From assembly GCA_030068075.1 (NCBI GenBank), contig CM057827.1:68958500-69022499 (forward strand): a DNA stretch of 64,000 nucleotides, read 5' to 3'. Positions 22,222 through 34,300 of the stretch are shown here, piece by piece. The notes beneath the pieces are model-generated. The model worked only from the letters and a program-made list of their open reading frames with translations. It was not told the origin of the DNA and did not search any database. This stretch comes from Paguma larvata (lineage: Eukaryota; Chordata; Mammalia; Carnivora; Viverridae). Every line of letters starts with the position of its first letter. Within the stretch, counting starts at the first letter, position 1. The translations under genes were made by a program, and so were the position numbers.

Positions 22222-22425
22222 GGGGCGCCTGGGTGGCTCAGTCACTTAAGCGGCTGACTTCACCTCAGGTCATGATCTCACAGCTCATGAGTTCGAGCCC
22301 GCATGAGGTGTCAGTTCAGAGCCTGGAGCCTGCTTTGGATTCCGTGTCTCCCTCTCTATCTGCCCCTTCCGCACCCAAGCTCTCTCAAAAAATAAATAAG
22401 CATTAAAAAAACTAGGAAAAAAAAA
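22222..22425 (+). mobile_element. CAN-SINE, sense
   Basis: Head GGGGCGCCTGGGTGGCTCAG, B-box 'gagttcgagcccg', shortened body and tail 'aaaaaataaataagcatt'. The host word GATAAAG occurs immediately on both sides (22212 and 22431), as a TSD would. Confidence 0.95.
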
Positions 22426-22440
22426 AACAGGATAAAGTGA

Positions 22441-22939
22441 ATGCATATCGACCTTGACAGAGAAGTTGGATGACCAGAACGTAATGACAGAGGGAGCTCA
22501 GACACGAGTTTCTAGCAGAGATGTCTTCCTCTCTGGCTCCTTTGTGTCCGGGACACTGTTCTGCTTATTCATGAGGCCTGATGGTGCAGTCACGACGAGC
22601 TCCAAATCACGACCTTCTCCGTGTGCGGCAGGTGAGACTGACTTTCCCTCAATTCCTCAAAATAAACCCACATTAACTGACATTCTCTGCAACTATACCG
22701 GAAAACATAAGAGACACAGGAAAGGAGAGGAATGCTAGCTAAGATCTCTGAGCTACCGCAAGACTGAAAGCTCCTGGGAGTTCCCAAAGCAGGTTGGTTT
22801 TTGCCGTAGCTAAGCTGCCTGGAGAATGTGAGAAACAAGGAAGCCAAGATACGGTCTGTTTATCAAGCACCCAGGTTGTCTGGTATTCTTCCCAATTGGG
22901 ACTTCCCTTCCATACTATCCTGATGAGGTAACGCATTTG
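22441..22939. other. Single-copy stretch
   Basis: A 94-codon plus frame (22454-22738) overlaps an 85-codon minus frame (22590-22847). No domain is recognised in either and I do not call a gene. Confidence 0.4.
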
Positions 22940-23830
22940 TCCTTCTCACAATGCCTTTATTCCTCGGTTAATGTTCCTGTTAAAGTTGTAACTTTTCTGT
23001 ACGAAAATAATGCATGTTCATTGCAAAGATTTTAGAGAAATCGGACAAGAAAAAAAAATCTTTACAAAGCACCTGTAATTTTATTTAACAGTGATACAGC
23101 TAAATATTTGTGTATTTTCCCAATATTTTTCTTCAACACAGGCATTGCACGTGCTACTTTGTACCTGCTTTCCTCAGTTTATAATCCACTCTGAACACTC
23201 ACGTGTCACTAGGCATTTTGCTATATCATCTCTAATAGGTGGATATCATTATAAGGAGAATCAATATCAAACTTAAAATAACCAATTCTCCATTGCCGGA
23301 CTTTTAAGTTGTTTCCAATTAATCTCTGTCATAGAAACAATGAAGAACAGTCTCATATGAAATTTTAGTCAAGGGGTTTCTGGGTGGCTCAGTCGGTTAA
23401 GCATCCAACTTTGGCTCAGGTCATGATCTCATGGTTTGTGAGTTCAAGCCCCGTGTCAAGCTCTGTGCTGACAGCCCAGAGCCTAGAACCTGCCTCGATT
23501 CTGTGTCTCCCTCTCTCTTTGCCCCTCCTCAACTCTTGCTCTATATCTCTTTCAAAAATAAATAAATGTTAAAAAGTTAAACAAAAAAATTTTAGTCCAT
23601 ACACCTCACGGGTTTTGTTTTGTTTTGTTTTAGCATAGATCCCTTAAGTGGAATTGCTATGGGAGAACAAAGTATTCAAATTCTTAAAATGTTTGAAATT
23701 TATTATCAAATGGCCTTCCAGAAAGTTCACAGTGAATTAAACTCTCAATAGCAATGTGTGAGAGTATTCAGTTCCTATGTCCTCATCAACACTTGACATT
23801 TGTCAAGTCCTGGCAATGGTTTCTTGATGG
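22940..23830 (+). mobile_element. Old LINE-like element (family A of this window), split by a SINE
   Basis: 'aaaataatgcatgttcattgcaaagattttagaga', 'gtgtattttccc...', 'gccggacttttaagttgtttccaatt' and, after the SINE, 'gtggaattgctatgggag...aaatggccttccagaaag' form a pattern repeated at 31965-32300 and 45575-46205. The order matches an old mammalian LINE, probably an L1M 3' region. The exact subfamily is not certain. Confidence 0.6.
23373..23586 (+). mobile_element. CAN-SINE, sense, with 11-bp TSD
   Basis: Head 'ggggtttctgggtggctcag', B-box-like 'gtgagttcaagccccg', CT body and 'aaaaataaataaatgtt' tail. A perfect duplication AAATTTTAGTC flanks it (23360-23370 and 23587-23597). It interrupts the old LINE-like element. 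Confidence 0.96.
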
Positions 23831-23844
23831 TCTTATAATAGTTG

Positions 23845-24190
23845 TTCTCAACACTGGTTTCTTATTAAGATCACTTCAGCTGGAGCATCTGGGCGACTCA
23901 GTCCTTTCAGTGTCTGACTCTTGATTGTGGCTCAGGGCGTGATCTCACAGTTCGAGAGTTGGAGCCCCGTGTAGAGTTAGTGCTGTCAGGGCAGAGCTTC
24001 CTGGGGATTCTCCCTCTCTCCCTCTCTGTCTGCCTCTCCCTCACTCTCTCTCTCGAAAGAAATAAGCTTTAAAATAAAATAAAATACAATCACTTGAGGA
24101 GCTTTGAATTGTACTAATGCCTAATCCCCATCCGTTGAAATAATTTGGAATTTTAGGAGTGGGTCTAGACATTTACCTAAAAGAAACTAC
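23845..24190 (+). mobile_element. MER5A-type hAT remnant, split by a SINE
   Basis: Left part 'ttgttctcaacactgg...taagatcac' and right part 'cacttgaggagctttgaattgtactaatgcctaatccccatcc...ggaattttaggagtgggtc' match a MER5A element once the intervening SINE is removed. Confidence 0.7.
23883..24087 (+). mobile_element. CAN-SINE, older diverged copy, sense
   Basis: Diverged head 'ggagcatctgggcgactcag', then 'tctgactcttgattgtggctcaggg', B-box-like 'gttggagccccg', CT body and an A/T tail. The 'actcttgatt' variant and high divergence suggest an older subfamily than most copies here. Flanking 'atcactt' occurs on both sides. Confidence 0.88.
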
Positions 24191-26544
24191 ACACTTAAAA
24201 CATGATCACATAAAATAGTCCTGGTTTCAGACTGAGATGTTACCCTAAGTAGGCAGGATCCACACTGAGAAGGCTAAGTAAGATTCTCTTGCCGTACCCG
24301 CAGTCCCCAGCCCTGTGAAATCACCATTATCATGAAGAATATCAGAGAATTTTCTTCAAACAACCACAACCGAATCAATTTTAGACATCGACTTCATGTA
24401 TGCATGAGGCTTCTACTCTTTACCCTCCCTCTTTGCTTCATTCCCTGACACCCTTCCTGTCGACCCCAACTCCAGCATCCCTGCCTCCGGAAGCCTCTCC
24501 TCCTCCCCTCTTGTGCCCCTGACACATCAGGTAACTCTTTGGGGAGCACTTAATACAGTCGTGGTGTATTTCACAGACATTCTAGATGGGAGTATTCACT
24601 GTGAGCCGTCCTAATTAGGAAAGGTTTGTGAACAATGAGGTTTGATTTCGAAATAGGAAGGGTTTGGATAGGTGGAAAGAAGTGTGTAGGAATAGGACAG
24701 CCACAAGCATTAACCTTTATCGACATGGACACGTTCAGGGAGTTCAGAGAACTCTAAGCGCAGCCATGGATCCTTGATCCCAAGGGGACCACATTCAGAC
24801 TTTTAGGAGGAGCCAGCATAATGATTAATTTCTCTCCTCCAGCCAAACAACAGGAGCTCAGGAACTCCCCCCAAAGTCAGTCATCACTGTCCTAAGGAAA
24901 CGGCAGAAATGCCAGACTGTCGGCTACCTCCGTGTCCAAATTAATGGACCTATCTATGATTTACATTTGCCTTAGTGAAATGGGGTAGGTTGGGTTGAGG
25001 AAGAAAAAAAGGGACAAGCAGGGTCATGAATTATAGTATCCAATTATGGAGCCAACAGAGCAACAATCCTTTTATCTATTTTATGCAGGTAACACTGAGT
25101 ACCTATCCTAAGACAGAGAAGTCAAGAAATTCAGAGTCGAAGGTAAAATCCTCTCCTTGTATCACCTTGCATCTCCATATTCCCTGTCAAGTGTTTTAAC
25201 TTTAATGAGCACAGGGCAAGCTGGTGTTTGTTCTGTCCCCTGTGGTCCCCTCCCAGGGCACCATGCCTCAGGGCAGGAACTTTGTCTTTTGGCATAAAGC
25301 CATCTGTTATATCATTCTGCAGCAGCTATATAAAAAACCGCCACACCTCAGCTGACCTCACTGTGTCTAGACAACTTCATTACCATGCAGGACATGACAG
25401 ACAGGCAGACCCGCATGTCCCAGAGCCAGCCTCCACTAGAAGCAACAGCATCCCAGCCGTACATACTGTCCGGTCCCCATATTCTGTCTTCCTTGGCACC
25501 GGAGAAATGTTTAGAGGCCCACTAGGGAGCTCGCCAGAATACCATTTACAGCGAAAGAGCACTATTCTGCTTAAATCCTAAAACTCCTTGACAGAGCCCT
25601 TCTTAAAATGTGCCAGATAGCACGTGTGATATTCATCTTCTTGCACCAAATTGTTGTCAGTTTTACTGCTTCATTTACACACTAAAACGGGTCTGAGTTT
25701 ACCACCCCAAATTTTGAAGCAAAAAATCATTTCCCTATAAAAGGACAAAAGTGGCTTTGGAGGTGGGAGTTAGTCATTTACTACAGCTATAACTGGTCAT
25801 TTATAGCTTACCCTCCAGAAAAAGACTGCTTTTCCAGTCAGGCTCCCAGTGGAGAAGAGCCCTGCTCAGAGCCGGGTTAGTCCTTGACATACATCAACCT
25901 TCACTTCCTGCCTTCCTCCTGTCTCTTCTCTCACCTCTGCTCGCTCACTCATTACAGGTTCATAAGACAACGAACGTTAAGGAGACAGTCTTCTGAGAAG
26001 AAGCATGAGGCGGGTCACACTTATACATTCACATATACAAGCAATGAGAATATTCACATTGCCTTAATTCTTTCCATGTGACTGTGGCGCCATATTGATT
26101 TCCCATCTGTAACTGTGCAAAGCAAAAAGGACAGAACTCCACCTCCGAACTTCTTTTTCCTCCTGACAAATTTCCAGCATGTTTACTGGTTTGGGAATGA
26201 TAAACCCCTGATCCTGACTTTAAAGTCAGGTAATTGACTTTTGCTCAATTTTATTGCCCGACACATCTGGCCACTTTTCCCCCTAACCATCCTTCACACT
26301 AATTCTTAGTCCTTGGGAAATATCATCATCCAAAAATGTGCAGTACGGACTTAATTTTGGAAAGAAATGGCTGATAAAAGGGTAGGCTTATTGAATGGAA
26401 AAAACAAAGGGAGATAGGGAGGACATGAAGTCTGCAGAGATGGCATAAAAAGGGATAAGATTTTTAAAAAAGGATAAGATATAATGGGGCCTTTTTAAAA
26501 CACTACGAATATTCACAGTCAGATATGTCAACCAGGAGACAGAA
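24191..26544. other. Repeat-poor single-copy block of about 2.35 kb
   Basis: No recognised repeat. The 117-codon plus frame at 25228-25581 is the largest and lacks motifs. A minus frame overlaps it. Confidence 0.4.
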
Positions 26545-26785
26545 GAATAATAATAACTCTGACTTTTGAGCACTTACTATGTCCCCCGTACCCTTTATGA
26601 GCATAATTATATTGAAGAGTCACAACAAACCTGTAAGGATAATATTATTCCCAAGTCACAGAAGAAATGGAGGCAGAGAGAAATTAAGTAATTTTCCCAA
26701 AGTCATTCAGCTATAAAATAGCTCCACTGAGATTCAAACTAAGGTCTCACTGGCTCTGAAGCCCAGGCTTTTAATTACTATGCTA
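26545..26785 (-). repeat. MIR SINE, antisense, nearly full length
   Basis: 'gagcacttactatgtccccc', 'gagtcacaacaaacctgtaaggataatattattccca', 'agagaaattaagtaattttcccaaagtcattcagc' and 'ttttaattactatgctatcctc' run through the whole antisense MIR in order. Confidence 0.85.
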
Positions 26786-26989
26786 TCCTCTTCCCAAGTC
26801 ATACAGACCTCAGTATTCATCTAAAATGTCAGAGACATATGGACGTACTTCTGTCTATGGTATGTATGGATATACATATGAAAATCTATGTATTTTTACA
26901 TAATATTTAACCCTCACTTCTACCCTGAAGAACTAGACTCTACAAATATCAATCTCCCCTTTTTCCCAATTTGGAAACCTAGATGCCTT

Positions 26990-27175
26990 CGTTAATTCAT
27001 TCAATAAATATTTAGCGCATCTGTTTTTCGCCAAATGATATATTCTCGGATCCAATAACACACAAGTCAGAAAAGATGCCTGCTTTCTTGGAACTCATAC
27101 TGTAGTAAGAGAAACGGATTATAAACAACACATAGAAAAATAATGAGATCAATGAATAAATAAAACTGGGTAAAG
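26990..27175 (-). mobile_element. L2 LINE 3' end, antisense
   Basis: Begins 'ttaattcattcaataaatatttagc', followed by 'gatgcctgctttcttggaactcatactgtagtaagag' and 'ataaacaacacata', as in the reverse-complement L2 3' end. It meets a sense L2 fragment immediately downstream. Confidence 0.75.
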
Positions 27176-27189
27176 TGGTTGAGAGTATG

Positions 27190-28075
27190 GTGGTTTCCCG
27201 AATTACATTGTCCTTTAAATGTTTGCTAATTGTGCCCCAAACTGAACTCTCCAATTCCATTCATACCTCTTCCCCATCTAGCAAAAAAACTTGGGGTCAA
27301 CCCGGGCATCTCTTTTGTTCCCACATTATACATCCAGTTTTTTGGCCCGTTCTGTTCTTCCTACAATTAAAATATTTCCAGAATCCAGTCCATTGTCGCC
27401 ACCTCCTCTGCTACCACTCTGGTCAGAGTCACGATCTAAATTTTAATAGCCCCTAGCTACTCTGTCTTTTCAGTCTTGTCTCCTACAATCTAGCCTTAAT
27501 AGCAACAAGAATGTTCCTTTTTAAAATATAGGGACTTTATACTGCCTGGTCCCTTGTCATTCACTCACTCTCTCATCTTCTTCAAACCTTTGCTCTTGGG
27601 GCGCCTGGGTGGCTCAGTTGGTTAAGCATCCAACTTTGTCTCAGGCCATGATCTCACAGTTTGTGGGTTCAAGCCCCACTCCAGGTTCTGTGCTGACAGC
27701 TCAGAGCCTGGAGCCTGCTTCAGATTCTGTGTCTCCCTCTCTCTCTGCCCCTCCCCTTCTCGCACTCTGTCTCTCTCTCTCTCAAAAATAAATAAACATT
27801 ACAAAAAAAATTTTTTTTAATGTTACTCTCTTGAAGAGACCTGGCTTGCTACAGTCACCCTGCTCTATTTTTTTTCCATAGTGCTTAACACCTTTTAAAA
27901 TACTACATAATACACTTATTCATTATATATTTTTTTGTTTATAGTCTTGTCTCCCTCCATAAGAATGTAAGCTTCACAAGGGCAAGACTTTCATGTTTTT
28001 TTTCACTAATATACCAACAATGCCCAGGATAGTACCTGACATCCAGTAGTTCTTTTCTATTTGTTCCATAAACAA
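27190..28075 (+). mobile_element. L2 LINE fragment, sense, split by a SINE
   Basis: Sense L2 3'-region motifs appear in order: 'ccacctcctctgctaccactctggtcagagtcac', 'caagaatgttcctttttaaaa', then after the SINE 'ctgctctatttttttccatagtgcttaacacc', 'ttgtctccctccataagaatgtaagcttcacaagggcaag' and 'tgcccaggatagtacctgacatccagtag'. Removing the SINE makes the element nearly continuous. Confidence 0.85.
27598..27810 (+). mobile_element. CAN-SINE, sense
   Basis: GGGGCGCCTGGGTGGCTCAG head, 'gtgggttcaagcccc' B-box region, 'tgacagctcagagcctgg', CT body and 'aaaaataaataaacatt' tail. It interrupts the sense L2. A clear TSD is not seen, only a partial likeness between 'tttgctctt' and 'ttactctctt'. Confidence 0.95.
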
Positions 28076-28224
28076 TGTTCAGAAAAAGCCTTTTTTCCTT
28101 CAAGTTGGATGCAGCTGAAGAAAACACCAATGCACTGTATTATAGATTGAAGCACACAGAGAATGGGGACTAGAAATTGTAGAAGAAAAGAATAAGACAC
28201 CTAAGGGCACAATGAAAAGTCAAT

Positions 28225-28445
28225 ATGTGAACATAATTAAAGACCCAGGAGGCACAGATACCAAAGAAGGGGCAGAAGCAATACTGTAAGAGACAGTACC
28301 CAAGAATTTTTCAAAACTGCAGAAAAACATCAAGTCAGAAATTCAAGAAGTATCATAAAATTCAAGCAAGGTAAATATATGAAAAACCACGCCTAGGCAC
28401 ACCATGGTAACAATCCCATGAACCAAAGTGACAGAAAAATTCTTT
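28225..28445 (+). mobile_element. Old L1-derived fragment, sense
   Basis: 'agaatttttcaaaactgcagaaaaacatcaagtcagaaattcaagaag' and 'ccacgcctaggcacaccatgg' match a segment found in old mammalian L1M elements. It is short and without coding capacity. Confidence 0.6.
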
Positions 28446-29957
28446 AATCATTCCATTACTGTCTTGAAAGAAGAGTGCTTAGGTATCGTTCAGTCTTGAA
28501 GCCCTTTGTTTTGCCTTCTTCATTTTCAGAAACCCATGTGCTGAGACACACAAGTACAAGGGTAAGGCCCTAGAGCTTCTCACTGGATAAAACCTGATTC
28601 CCAAGAAAATGGAGACATTGGGCATCACTTCTCAAACTACTAAAACAAAATGAAGGTGTTTGTTTTTTGTGGTTTTTTTTTAATGAATAAAAGTCACTCA
28701 TTTATAAAGGATTCACTGGTTTATATCAGATATTAATATGCCATAAATCCTATTAATCTTCTTCTAGGAAATTCTACATAGGCAATGGTGCTGTTATAAC
28801 CTAGTTTTTCATTATTAGATGATACGGAGACTGGTAACAGAGACAGGTATAGTACAGCCAGATGGCTCGCTTCTTTCTCTGAAGCATCAATGAAATAATG
28901 GAGAAAACACTTGAAAAGAAAAATTCCAAATAGCTTGGTCTGTTATGCGGTTACTAATCTTAATTGTATCTTTTAAATACTCAAATAAAACTTTAAATGC
29001 ACATTTTTTCAGCTAAAGTTGAAGTAGCTTAAAGGCATTTTCTCAGATGTTTAAGACAAACCATCACATCCATTAATTATTAGATACTTTAATATAAAAA
29101 TGAGTTACTCCACCATACCACCAAGCCAAATATAGGATGGCCCAATTTAGTGTCAACAGATGTGTAGGCTTGATTACCGGAGATGAGAAAGTAATATACT
29201 CCCTGCCCCCAAAGTGTGTGTTAAAGAAGTAGGATAGTGAAAATCCTTAAAGAAAGAATTCAAAATGCTAATTTGGGGGGTTTTGATAACCTTACAAAAT
29301 AGCAGTTCTCCGAGAAAGCGATTACATTCTCTACTTAATGCCTGCCGCCCTTTCCTTGTATATTAGAAACAACATGGTGGCAAGAATAACACTGTCATTT
29401 GATAGTTGTCAGAAGTCATTTTGAAGACTTTCATCTGGCTCTGGGAAAGCCATCTTGAAATGGAACTAAAGAGACCATTCAGGATTTAATGACAAAATTG
29501 CTTTGTGCTTTAGAAAGAGCATTATGGAAACATGTAAAATTTTTTCTCCCAATGACAAAGCTGTCATCTTAGTCAAATCAATGTGGCATTGTATTAGACA
29601 GTGAGACAGAATGCAAAAAACCAGAGCAGAAAAGTTATCCAAGGTCATTTTAGCATCAAGGCTGGAAAGGGAATTATATGGATTTCAGCCCCGGGGTTGG
29701 GAGTAGAGTGCAGACTCATACAGGATGTTGTGTTCACAGGAGAGTACGGTCTTGAGGTAATGAACCAGGCCTCAGCTTCAACCTGAACCAACTCCCAGGT
29801 GTTACCTCAGGCTGAAAACTGGATGGAGCATTTCACCATGTAATGGGAAATACGGTGACAGGGCCAGCAAAGTGTATGAGCAAAGGGTAGCGTTCAGAGG
29901 TAGAGAGCCTTTAGAATACTACCTGAGACAACTTTAGTGTCACGAAGCCACACAGGC
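28446..29957. other. Single-copy stretch
   Basis: No repeats recognised apart from short T runs. A few 60-codon frames only, with no gene evidence. Confidence 0.45.
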
Positions 29958-30228
29958 ATGATTAAGTTATTTTGATAATATTAATCAGCCTCGTACCATG
30001 CCACGTCCCAGACTCTGATCTAAATTCTTTAGGTTAATTATCTCATTTAATCTTTACAACAGGCTATAAGACAGGTATTGTTACTATCCCAATTTTACAG
30101 ATGAAAAACCCGAGGATAATTTACTTATCCCAAGTCACAGCTGGTCAGTGGAAGAGATAAGATGTAAATCCAGGATAACCTGGGTCCTAAAGTATGCGCT
30201 TTACCCACTAAGTATCCTACCTCCTACT
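29958..30228 (-). repeat. MIR SINE, antisense, long
   Basis: 'ttatctcatttaatctttacaacaggctataagacaggtattgttactatcccaattttacagatgaaaaac', 'cccaagtcacagctggtcagtgg' and 'cctgggtcctaaagtatgcgctttacccactaagtatcctacc' cover most of the antisense MIR consensus. Confidence 0.85.
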
Positions 30229-31739
30229 GGCTTTCCAAGCATTGTCAATTCCTATGTATTACTGATGTGCTCCACTATTTTCTGAAATTAGTAGAACATA
30301 TCAGTACTTTAGTGTCCACCTAGCCACCAAGACACAACTCTCCCAATAGACCAACGTGAGGTGCCAGGCCAAAATGCAGAATTTACAAGGAAAGAGTCAA
30401 CAAATATCTCTACCGCTTCCTCTACCCTCTGAGGATCCCTCAGCTAGATCAAGAATCTAAAAAGTGGTTAGAACATGAAGAGGAATTTCTAAGAGGTGAT
30501 CCCTGAGAAATCCAAGCAATGAAACTGAACCCCTGGAATAGGCAAGACTGGAGACTCCCTGCCTCCTCGTTTCAAGCCTACTGAGGACAGAGATTTAACT
30601 CAGCCACTTTGAGAACCTGATACAGGTTCCTTGTTGTTGGTGGGGGGAGGGTGGGGACACTGAAGACAGGGTTCCGTCTTCTCAATAACTACACCACCAC
30701 CCATGGTGAAGTCAGTTGTATATGGGGTTTCCCATGGACCAAATGTAGGCCACGTGGAGAGTTGGTCTGGCCCAAGAGGGCACCTGGAAGTTAAGGGGAC
30801 TCTACCATGAAAAGCCTGTGTGAGGGGTCGACCCCAGGGAAGCGGAGGGTGGGGAGAAGTGGCTGGTCTCATCAAAGGTCTCACCCAAGTTATGGGAACT
30901 GGTCTAGGAAAGCCCAGCATAAAGCCCCAGTGAAGTGCTGAAAACGTCCAGGAGGAAAACATTCATTTTAAACCTCTGCCAAGTAGAGTCCAAAACCAGA
31001 GAGGGTTATCAGACACCAACATAGGAGGAACTTTTCTATGTCATCCCTTGACCTCTTCTTTCCTCCTAACCTTCTATCCTGGTGGCATCTAAAAAGTAGC
31101 CAGTAGTGAGCAGTGCTGAGTGAGATGAAAGAGGACAAGCATAGCCCGTTGCCCAAAGTTGGGCCATCTCCCAAGTCAGGCCTTCGGATTTAATGGGAAA
31201 AGCCTTATGAAATGAGAAAAGACGGGTTGATTAATGTCTTGGACTGGACACTGAAAGTTTTTGAATTGAAAATGTGTTTTTATACTTAAAATATCCATTA
31301 TTAATGAGAAGAAAAGTAATCCAGTGGCAGGAAAAAAAGTTACCGTCTCTGAATAAATTTTGAAGAGACTACTGAAGACAAAAATAAATTGGTTTTGATT
31401 CATCTCCCAGGAACTGTAGGTTTGTCATGCCGTTTGCACTAGTATCACCTTCCAATGGAGCATGCTGGGAATGGGGAATACAGATGTGTATTCGAGAATA
31501 CGAGAGCTGAGATCTTCAGGTTGCCCAATAAAGACATACACCCTTTTTTAAAAAAAAAACTTTTTCAACCCTTTACATCCTCACACATCTCATCACAGAA
31601 GATGGGGATGCACGTGCAAGAGATGACAGCCTTCTAAGAGCAGTGAAATAAGTGATTACCCCAAAGTCATCCTGACACTCAACCTTCGCCACCCCAAAGA
31701 AGCATATTCATTTCTAAAATTTCCAAAACATAAAATAGG
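30229..31739. other. Single-copy stretch with a G-rich local tract
   Basis: No repeat recognised. The 120-codon minus frame at 30600-30962 is proline-rich at the N-terminal half because the plus strand is G-rich (GGTGGGGGGAGGGTGGGG around 30639-30656). It has no known domain and I do not call it a gene. Confidence 0.4.
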
Positions 31740-31870
31740 ATCTTAAAGCAGCATTTATGGGGTGTTTGCTATATGTAAGACATTGTACTAATTGCTTTAC
31801 ATGAATTATCTTTTTCAATCCCAAGAATGCTATGAGATAGGTATTTTTTACTGAGAAGACATTTATAGGA
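31740..31870 (-). repeat. MIR SINE fragment, antisense
   Basis: 'attgctttacatgaattatctttttcaatcccaagaatgctatgagataggta' matches the antisense MIR 3' half. Confidence 0.65.
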
Positions 31871-31964
31871 AAAAATATAATATCGCTAAACAGCATGTAT
31901 TCGGAGACAAAAGAATGTTAAGTTTTGCCTCGGTAAATTTGGGATGGCAGTAGAAAGAAATGCT

Positions 31965-32300
31965 TAAATAACACTTCTTTTCTGAATATAAAAGTGATGC
32001 ATGACTATTGTACAACCCCTGGAAAATGTACACGACTGTGGAAAGGAAATGTATATCTTATTCATTTTCTATTTACACAGAGGGAATCGTATGGTATAGA
32101 TGATTTGGTAAGGTGTTTTTCGATGAACATATCATGTACACTGCCTCCATAATTAAATATTCTTCAAGCATAATTTTTAATGTTTAGTGTTCTATCCTGT
32201 TGGCGAATAATTTATTTAAAAATTCCTTGTTAACTTAACCAAGTCGCTTTCGCACTATCGTAAAATAGCATAAAAATTCTTGAAGAAAAATCTTTGTCTA
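31965..32300 (+). mobile_element. Old LINE-like element (family A, second copy)
   Basis: 'gaatataaaagtgatgcatgactattg', 'gaaaatgtacacgactgtgg', 'gatgaacatatcatgtac' and 'aattaaatattcttcaagcataatttttaatg' show the same order as the copies at 22940 and 45575. Confidence 0.55.
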
Positions 32301-32699
32301 CCTCTCTCATTACGATAGAAGTAAAATAGCTTAGCCCAAGTTATGCTGGCACTATGGGGGGTTTAGTTGTTGGTTTTCTCGTTGACATTTCATACCAACC
32401 ATCAGTTTATGGTAGATCAAACACAGCTCTGCTCAATCACCTGAATCAAGGCAGGAGGAGGACCTCTGTGAGAGTCATTACCATTTTTACAGCAGGAGGG
32501 GAAAAAAAGATGGCAGCACCATGCAAAGGTTCTTAAAGCTCCTGATAGGAAAATTGCAGGCATGACTTCCACTCATATCTCATTAACTAAACCAAGTCAC
32601 ATAGACAAGACTGATATCAATGGGAGGGGAGGAATAATCCTGTATCATGAATAAGACCTATACGGATGGTCCTAGATGGAGCGGCTGCACTTAGCTTGG

Positions 32700-32960
32700 C
32701 AGTAATACAAGCCACAATAGGGGAGTAACGGTTGATCTAAAGGGTGAAAGAGAATTCTTCAGGTAGGGGTAAATTAAGGGAGGAAGAAGAACATTCCAGG
32801 GACTGGGGAAATCACATGAAAAGGCAATGAATTGTGAAAAAACACTTCACATCTCCAGAACAGCATACCCCAGCGTGACTGGATAGGTGAGTGAAGTTAG
32901 TGAAAGGTTAGTAAGACGTATAGGTGAGAAATGAGATCAGAAGTAGAGGTCTTTTGAGTC
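32700..32960 (-). mobile_element. L2-like LINE fragment, antisense
   Basis: 'gggaggaagaagaacattccagggactggggaaatcacatgaaaaggc' and the following 'gtgagtgaagttagtgaaagg' resemble antisense L2 just inside its 3' end. High divergence makes this tentative. Confidence 0.4.
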
Positions 32961-33470
32961 ATGGCATCAGTCAGAGTCACTCAGATGGACCAATTAAATA
33001 GAGGAATTATTTACGAATGTCAGAGAAAGTTTAAGGGAAGTCAAAACAGATACTAGAGTAATCTAGGAAAAGGAATTGCTGGGAGTTTTTACCACCTCTA
33101 GTACTGAAGGGTCAAAGGAAGAGAGTCATTCAAATAGGCTAGGAGAGTGGCCACCTGAAGCAGAATGACACCTGTCAGAGTTCCTGCCTATAAGAAATTC
33201 ATCATCCAGCAGGAGATGTGGTCTTCAGGAGAGGGCTACAGTCACCTGCAATGACCCTAAGGGGAAAGAATAGGATAATAACCTACCTTCACCATCTTCT
33301 TATGCCCCCCAGCTTCTGCCAGGGCCTTCCTTTGGCTAAGCACAGTATAAATTAGAGAACCGGAGGCCTATGGGTGCAGGGCTTAACGGTCGGAATCCTG
33401 GGCAGAGACAGCACAGTGGGATTGCAGAGAAGGAAAGGGAGTGGTTCTAGAGTGGCAAATGGAAAAACGG
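32961..33470. other. Possible unclassified interspersed repeat
   Basis: The segment from 'catcagtcagagtcactcagatggaccaattaaa' to 'gagtggttctagagtggcaaatgg' has the flavour of an old LINE 3' region known from other mammals, but I cannot name it. No coding capacity. Confidence 0.3.
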
Positions 33471-33659
33471 ACACACACGGTGTTGTTCAATAATGAGCTG
33501 TATAAGTAAAGCTAAATTACAGCATTAACAACTAAGATGAATCAAAAGGGATTTTAAAAAATATTTCAGTGTAAACACTGTAGAAAAAACTGGATATGGA
33601 AGGTTATGAGCAAACTGGTAATACAGAAAGAGAGCTGATTATACGTGAGGAAAGTAGGG

Positions 33660-33795
33660 TGGGGATAAAATAAATGAGTCAAGTTGAGCACAGCAAGATG
33701 GAAATATCCAGAAGGTAGTTAAAAACACGGGTCTGGCACTCAGGGGAGGGAGATGGAGTAGATTTGAGTGTCACTGACAGTTGGATATTTCAACA
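33660..33795 (-). mobile_element. L2 LINE fragment, antisense
   Basis: 'gagtcaagttgagcacagcaagatgg', 'atatccagaaggtagtt' and 'acgggtctggcactcagggg' parallel antisense L2 ('catgttaagtttgagatgcc', 'catccaagtggagatg', 'gagtctggagttcagggg'). Confidence 0.55.
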
Positions 33796-34114
33796 GCTGG
33801 GTAAAATTTTCCAAGGAGAGCACATGGAATGGAAAGAGGGCAGATGAAGCCATTGGGAGAAGAGTGAACTGGACCCAAATATCCCATTTCCCACCACAGA
33901 GACTTTGAGGAGACAGCTGTGTCACTGAGGCAGTAAGAAAAAGACAGTCTCTGAGAAACAGTGTCAAATTCCAAACTTCATACAGGTTTTCAGCTCACTG
34001 AAACATAGTCTTTACAGTCACTCCGAGCTGTGAACCCACCCACATTCTGTCCATAGGAAGACATCACCATTCTAGGTCATGCGGAGGATCAACAAAAGTT
34101 ATTTTCCAAGGACA

Positions 34115-34300
34115 CTGAGCAAAATATGGTGAGTGAAAACGAGACACAAAAAGAAGCAAGAGAACATGTAAGAACCAGCAAAAAAAGAAAATGAAAAAAA
34201 AAGGACAGAAACAGACACAGAAGTCAGATAACTGGAATTATCAAGAATAGATTATAAAACAACTATGTTTACTATGATTAAATAATTACGAGGCAAACTG
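34115..34300 (+). mobile_element. Old L1-like fragment, sense
   Basis: 'caagagaacatgtaagaaccagc', 'aggacagaaacagacacagaagtcagataactggaattatcaagaatagattataaaacaactatg' follows an A-rich region of old L1 elements ('ggaattatcagacacagattttaaaataactatg'). Confidence 0.55.

Noticed and set aside
25228..25581. 117-codon plus frame
   Set aside because: No domain, overlapped by a minus frame, and no promoter or splice evidence.
30600..30962. 120-codon proline-rich minus frame
   Set aside because: Composition comes from a G-rich plus strand; no motif supports a gene.
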